Shown here in pieces: positions 60,671-64,000 of a DNA stretch of 64,000 nt. Below the pieces are notes generated by a model, which saw only the letters and a list, made by a program, of their open reading frames with translations, was not told the origin of the DNA and made no database searches. The position numbers and the translations under genes were made by a program. Source of the stretch: an uncultured Bacteroidia bacterium (GTDB lineage Bacteria > Bacteroidota > Bacteroidia > Bacteroidales > UBA932); contig CACZZF010000003.1 of the NCBI GenBank assembly GCA_902785575.1, positions 1 to 64,000 of the forward strand, in the 5' to 3' direction. Numbering within the stretch: position 1 is the stretch's first letter; every line of letters begins with the position of its first letter.

Positions 60671-61144
60671 CTATTTAACCACTCTCACCGGAACTCCAGC
60701 TCCACCTTTAACCTCGCCCATGACGAAGAAACTATTCAAGCCTCCGATGCAATCAAGATCACCCAAAATCCGAAGCACGAACCTCTGATATTCCTTCATA
60801 CTCGAGACATAAACTTTCATCAGGAAATCATAATCGCCGGAGATATTGTAACACTCCCCGACCTCACTGAGGTCCTGCACCGCATCCATCAAAGCGTTCG
60901 CGTTCTCGAAGGTGTGCTGCTTCAGCTTGATGAAGCAGAAAGCCATAAAAGAGCAGTCCAGTTTGTCGGCGTCAAGCACCGCGGCGACCTTTTTGATATA
61001 GCCCTGCTCACGCAGCCGTTTCACTCTCTCAAACACTGGCGTGGGAGAGAGGTGGACATTGGCCGCAAGTTCCTTGTTGGTGACGTCAGCGTTTTCCTGC
61101 AAAGCTTTTAGGATAGCGACGTCTTTCTCATCCAATCCGTTCAT
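60671..61144 (-). CDS. Lrp/AsnC family transcriptional regulator
   Basis: A 157-residue regulator starting at ATG 61144: N-terminal helix-turn-helix (LDEKDVAILKALQENADVTN, LAANVHLSPTPVFERVKRL) and a C-terminal ligand-binding RAM domain (CYNISGDYDFLMKVYVSSM). Lrp-type proteins form octamers or dimers that sense amino acids. It is divergent from metY across a 168-bp region with two inverted repeats, so it may control the methionine genes and itself. That is inference. Confidence 0.93.
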   Translation of the reverse strand: MNGLDEKDVAILKALQENADVTNKELAANVHLSPTPVFERVKRLREQGYIKKVAAVLDADKLDCSFMAFCFIKLKQHTFENANALMDAVQDLSEVGECYNISGDYDFLMKVYVSSMKEYQRFVLRILGDLDCIGGLNSFFVMGEVKGGAGVPVRVVK

Positions 61145-61210
61145 CGGCAAAAAAAACTTTAATATCAATTATTTAGGGATAATTCAGTAAAATATATCCC
61201 GTGATATTCA

Positions 61211-61218
61211 CAAAAATA
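61211..61218 (-). promoter_or_regulatory. -7 element for the lrp-trmO transcript
   Basis: TATTTTTG on the minus strand, matching TAnnTTTG, with a GTTG-like -33 about 21 bases upstream. It gives a leader of about 60 nt. Confidence 0.5.
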
Positions 61219-61231
61219 GTAAAATTTACCA

Positions 61232-61264
61232 AAGTTTCGCAACTTCTTGGAAACATTTTCCAAG
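61232..61264. promoter_or_regulatory. two adjacent inverted repeats, candidate operator
   Basis: AAGTT-TCGC-AACTT at 61232-61245 is followed at once by the perfect dyad CTTGGAAA-CAT-TTTCCAAG at 61246-61264. The left arm of the second supplies the CTTG that sits at the -33 position of the metY promoter, so a bound protein would block RNA polymerase. Confidence 0.65.
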
Positions 61265-61269
61265 GATTC

Positions 61270-61277
61270 TACCTTTG
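61270..61277 (+). promoter_or_regulatory. -7 element for metY
   Basis: TACCTTTG matches TAnnTTTG, with CTTG (61246-61249) exactly 20 bases upstream as the -33. The metY ATG is 35 bases downstream; that leaves no room for a SAM riboswitch in the leader. Confidence 0.7.
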
Positions 61278-61312
61278 CGATAGACAACACGACATAACAA
61301 ATTGACAATATC

Positions 61313-62599
61313 ATGAGCGCAAACAAATTACACCTTGAGACTCTGGCGATTCACGCCGGCCAGGAGACACCGGATCCAGTGAGCGATTCACGTGCGGTCC
61401 CCATTTACCAGACCACTTCTTACGTATTTCATAATTGCGCCCATGCGGCTGACAGGTTCGGGCTTAGAGATCCGGGCAACATCTACGGACGCCTGACCAA
61501 CTCGACCCAGGACGTGTTAGAGACCAGGATCGCCGCCCTGGAAGGTGGTGTGGCCGCTTTGGCGGTGGCCTCCGGAGCGGCCGCAGTGACCTATGCCCTT
61601 CAGAATATTGCCAGGCAGGGCGACCACATCATAGCGGCGGATAACCTTTATGGTGGATCGTTTAACCTGATCACTCACACCCTCACCACCCAGGGTATCA
61701 GCAACACCATCCTGAGAGTCAATGACTTGGATGCCCTGGAGAAAGCCATCCAGCCGAACACAAAGGCGATTTACGTCGAGACTTTCGGGAACCCCAACTC
61801 TGACGTGATTGATTTAGAAGGAATATCCGAGGTCGCCCATAGGCATGGAATAGCCGTGATTGTGGACAACACTTTCGCCCCTCTGATATTCAGACCGTTG
61901 GAACACGGGGCGGACATAGTCGTTCATTCCGCGACGAAGTTCATCGGAGGCCACGGAACCACCCTGGGAGGCGTCATCGTGGACGGCGGGAAGTTCGACT
62001 GGAAGAAGAATGCGGACAGGTATCCTTCGGTCGCCAAACCAGATCCTAGCTACCATGGAGCGGTATTCGCTGACGTCGCCGGCCCGGCTGCCTTCGTGAC
62101 CAGGATCCGCGCGGTCATTCTCAGGGACACAGGAGCTTGCATCAGCCCTATCGCCGCGTGGTTTCTGCTGCAAGGTGTCGAGTCGTTGCCTTTGAGGATT
62201 GAGCGGCATGTACAGAACGCCCTAAAGGTCGTGAAGTATCTCGAGTCGCACCCGAAGGTGGCCAAAGTCAACCACCCGTCGCTCGCGAGCCATCCAGATA
62301 ATTCCCTGTATAACAAGTACTTCCCTAATGGCGGGGGATCGATATTCACTTTCGAGATCAAGGGAACGAAGGATGACGCGTGGAAGTTCATAGATAACCT
62401 GAAGATATTCTCCCTCCTCGCCAATGTGGCCGATGTCAAAAGCCTCGTGATCCATCCGGCCTCCACGACCCACTCCCAGATGACACCGGAAGAACTTGAG
62501 CAGCAACACATCACCCCGACAACCATCAGGCTTTCAATCGGCGTGGAGCACATCGACGACATCATCGCGGATCTCGACCAGGCTTTCAATACAATCTGA
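61313..62599 (+). CDS. metY: O-acetylhomoserine sulfhydrylase
   Basis: A 428-residue PLP enzyme of the Cys/Met-metabolism family. It joins O-acetylhomoserine with sulfide to give homocysteine. Motifs are LAIHAGQE, VPIYQTTSYVF, NIYGRLTNSTQDVLE, AADNLYGGSFNL, VDNTFAP and the Schiff-base lysine in VVHSATKFIGGHG (near residue 210). The roughly 430-residue length fits MetY rather than MetB. It is followed by metF and metH, completing direct sulfhydrylation and methylation to methionine. Confidence 0.95.
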   Translation: MSANKLHLETLAIHAGQETPDPVSDSRAVPIYQTTSYVFHNCAHAADRFGLRDPGNIYGRLTNSTQDVLETRIAALEGGVAALAVASGAAAVTYALQNIARQGDHIIAADNLYGGSFNLITHTLTTQGISNTILRVNDLDALEKAIQPNTKAIYVETFGNPNSDVIDLEGISEVAHRHGIAVIVDNTFAPLIFRPLEHGADIVVHSATKFIGGHGTTLGGVIVDGGKFDWKKNADRYPSVAKPDPSYHGAVFADVAGPAAFVTRIRAVILRDTGACISPIAAWFLLQGVESLPLRIERHVQNALKVVKYLESHPKVAKVNHPSLASHPDNSLYNKYFPNGGGSIFTFEIKGTKDDAWKFIDNLKIFSLLANVADVKSLVIHPASTTHSQMTPEELEQQHITPTTIRLSIGVEHIDDIIADLDQAFNTI

Positions 62600-62606
62600 A
62601 AATCAT

Positions 62607-62614
62607 TATATTTG
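62607..62614 (+). promoter_or_regulatory. -7 element for metF
   Basis: TATATTTG, with TTTC 19 bases upstream (62584-62587) inside the end of metY. The metF start is 18 bases downstream, so metF-metH may be transcribed separately as well as from the metY promoter. Confidence 0.55.
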
Positions 62615-62631
62615 GGAAAAATAAACCGGAC

Positions 62632-63546
62632 TTGAATAACAGGAAAGAACCATACGTCTCTTTGGAGATCGTGCCCCCTCTCAAGGGAATGACCAAATCT
62701 GAACTGCTGGAGGAGATCCGGCAGTTCATGGAGTTTAACCCAAGATACATCAATGTCACCTGCCACAGGGATGAGGTTGAGTTCAAAGAGCGCCCTGACG
62801 GCTCGTTCGAGAAACGCGTCGTCAGGAAACGTGTGAGCGAGACAGCTGTCTGCGGAGCCATACAGTCGGAGTTCAAGGTTGATGTCGTTCCCCACATCAT
62901 CTGTGGAGGGGCGACCGCGGAGGAAATAGAGTTCCAGCTCCAGGACTTCAAGTTCATGGAGATCTCAAATGTATTGGCCCTTCGAGGGGATTGCCTCACT
63001 GGCGAAAAGCGCTTCCAGCCTGTCCCGGGAGGGTATTTCCACGCTGATGAGCTGGTCGCCGCCATACGCCGCTTTGAAAGGGAGAACGGCTGCGAGGGTT
63101 TCTTCAACATCGGCGTCGGATGCTATCCCGAGAAGCATTTCGAGGCGGCGAACCTGGAGGATGACATCGCCAATATGAAGCGGAAGGTGGACGCCGGGGC
63201 TGATTACATGGTTACCCAAATGTTCTTCGACAACAAGGTCTATCACGAATATGTCGCCCGCTGCAGGCAGGCAGGCATCACCGTCCCCATCATACCGGGC
63301 TTGAAGCCCCTCTCGACATACAAGCAACTCAGCACCCTCCCCGAGACCTTCTCAATTGATATCCCGGCAATACTTACAAAGGAGCTGGAAGCTCATAAGG
63401 ACAACAAGGAGGCGGTTTACAGGATAGGTCAAGAGTGGTGTGAGGCCCAGTGCAAGGAGCTCCTGGCGAGCGGAGCTCCCGCTGTCCATTTCTATACTAT
63501 GGGAAAGACCGCCAATGTGGTCGGGATCTTAAGGGAGTGCTTCTAG
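62632..63546 (+). CDS. metF: methylenetetrahydrofolate reductase
   Basis: A 304-residue flavoprotein that reduces 5,10-methylene-THF to 5-methyl-THF, the methyl donor for MetH. Landmarks are VSLEIVPPLKG (catalytic Glu region), NVTCHRDE, VVPHIICGGATAEEIEF, NVLALRGD and DYMVTQMFFDN. The only start that keeps the family N-terminus is TTG 62632 (MNNRKEPYVS). It is four bases from metH. Confidence 0.94.
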   Translation: MNNRKEPYVSLEIVPPLKGMTKSELLEEIRQFMEFNPRYINVTCHRDEVEFKERPDGSFEKRVVRKRVSETAVCGAIQSEFKVDVVPHIICGGATAEEIEFQLQDFKFMEISNVLALRGDCLTGEKRFQPVPGGYFHADELVAAIRRFERENGCEGFFNIGVGCYPEKHFEAANLEDDIANMKRKVDAGADYMVTQMFFDNKVYHEYVARCRQAGITVPIIPGLKPLSTYKQLSTLPETFSIDIPAILTKELEAHKDNKEAVYRIGQEWCEAQCKELLASGAPAVHFYTMGKTANVVGILRECF

Positions 63547-63549
63547 GGG

Positions 63550-64000
63550 ATGGATGACATCAGACTTGCTTTAAAGGAAAGGATACTCGTCCTGGACGGG
63601 GCTATGGGCACGGTTCTTCAGAGCCGTGGCCTTCAGGGAAACAGCGAGCTTTTCAATCTCACTAGCCCCGGAGTCGTGGAGGATATTCATTCTGAATATA
63701 TTAAAGCAGGATCTGATATAATCTCGACCAACTCATTTGGTGCCAATAAGATATCTCAGGCGGAATTAGGGTTTGCTGACAAAGCCGCCGACATGGCTGA
63801 GGCTGCCGCGAGAATTGCCAGGAAGGCTGCCGACAAGGCTTGCCGGAAAGTCTGGGTGGCAGGTAGTGTTGGCCCGACCGGCAAGTCGCTGACCCTGCCC
63901 CAGAACATAGAGGATCCGGTGTTCCGGCCATATTCATTCGACGAGATGGCCGACGCGTTTGAGGAGCAAATCAGAGGGCTTGTCTCCGGTGGGGTGGATT
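63550..64000 (+). CDS. metH: methionine synthase, cobalamin-dependent, N-terminal part
   Basis: Open to the window end from ATG 63550, giving 150 residues without a stop. ILVLDGAMGTVLQ, GSDIISTNSFGAN and VAGSVGPTGKSL are the homocysteine S-methyltransferase domain of MetH, which carries the zinc site further downstream, outside the window. The product transfers methyl from methyl-THF via cobalamin to homocysteine. The gene is cut by the window edge and has no stop here. It forms a unit with metY and metF. Confidence 0.92.
   Translation, partial: MDDIRLALKERILVLDGAMGTVLQSRGLQGNSELFNLTSPGVVEDIHSEYIKAGSDIISTNSFGANKISQAELGFADKAADMAEAAARIARKAADKACRKVWVAGSVGPTGKSLTLPQNIEDPVFRPYSFDEMADAFEEQIRGLVSGGVD

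Noticed and set aside
61278..61312. SAM riboswitch before metY
   Set aside because: The promoter leaves a leader of only about 30 nt, too short for any known SAM riboswitch.

Overview
The window is a dense, gene-rich chromosomal segment from a member of the Bacteroidota, most probably the order Bacteroidales. The evidence is the short primary sigma factor (286 aa), TonB-dependent receptors, a DUF4249 partner protein, a VorB-type 2-oxoacid oxidoreductase, a putative branched-chain fermentation operon, and many promoters of the Bacteroides type (-33 TTTG, -7 TAnnTTTG). Family or genus cannot be fixed from the sequence alone. There are no rRNA or tRNA genes, CRISPR arrays, transposases or phage genes.

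Layout. 1-280: a 52-bp tandem repeat and otherwise empty DNA. 281-6665 (-): small acidic protein, YgiQ-type radical SAM, argS, rpoD, htrA. 6804-12994 (+): dnaN, a DnaQ-like exonuclease, a metal/cobalamin-type binding lipoprotein, a MalY-type lyase and an M64 peptidase. 12991-18875 (-): glutathione peroxidase, GH3 glucosidase, YycJ-type hydrolase, TPR protein. 18943-25942 (+): an M28-like protein, ABC exporter, CBM9-like protein, VanZ-like protein and a large amidase/golvesin protein. 25944-27041 (-): alkaline phosphatase. 27113-32043 (+): surface protein, RsmI-like, FolB, MtaB and a PhnP-like hydrolase. 32064-36407 (-): HMA protein, TonB receptor, RecQ. 36600-39074 (+): pckA and a secreted EEP protein. 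39078-42068 (-): large glycosidase-like protein. 42195-42644 (+): yqeY. 42652-52511 (-): a YhhN-aldehyde dehydrogenase fusion, TonB/DUF4249 pair, purN, MscS channel, M23 peptidase. 52596-54587 (+): TonB receptor. 54574-61144 (-): vorCAB plus ferredoxin, TPR, ilvE, buk, then trmO and an Lrp regulator. 61313-64000 (+): metY, metF and the 5' part of metH.

How the genes work together. The buk-ilvE-TPR-ferredoxin-vor operon reads as a complete route, except for the phosphotransacylase, from branched-chain amino acids to branched-chain fatty acids with ATP gain. metY-metF-metH is a homocysteine/methionine unit facing a divergent Lrp-type regulator, with a perfect inverted repeat over the -33 region. 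The 18943-25942 operon looks like envelope export or remodelling.

Two things stand out. First, four genes (binding lipoprotein, mtaB, PhnP-like hydrolase, trmO) carry structured repeat elements inserted in frame inside the coding sequence. Three share a 112-bp core of exactly equal length. Each copy is flanked by inverted arms that match each other but differ from copy to copy, so the architecture resembles the palindromic elements found inside Rickettsia genes. Second, one open frame joins a lysoplasmalogenase-like YhhN membrane domain to a complete fatty-aldehyde-type aldehyde dehydrogenase, a combination that would release and then oxidise a fatty aldehyde in one polypeptide.
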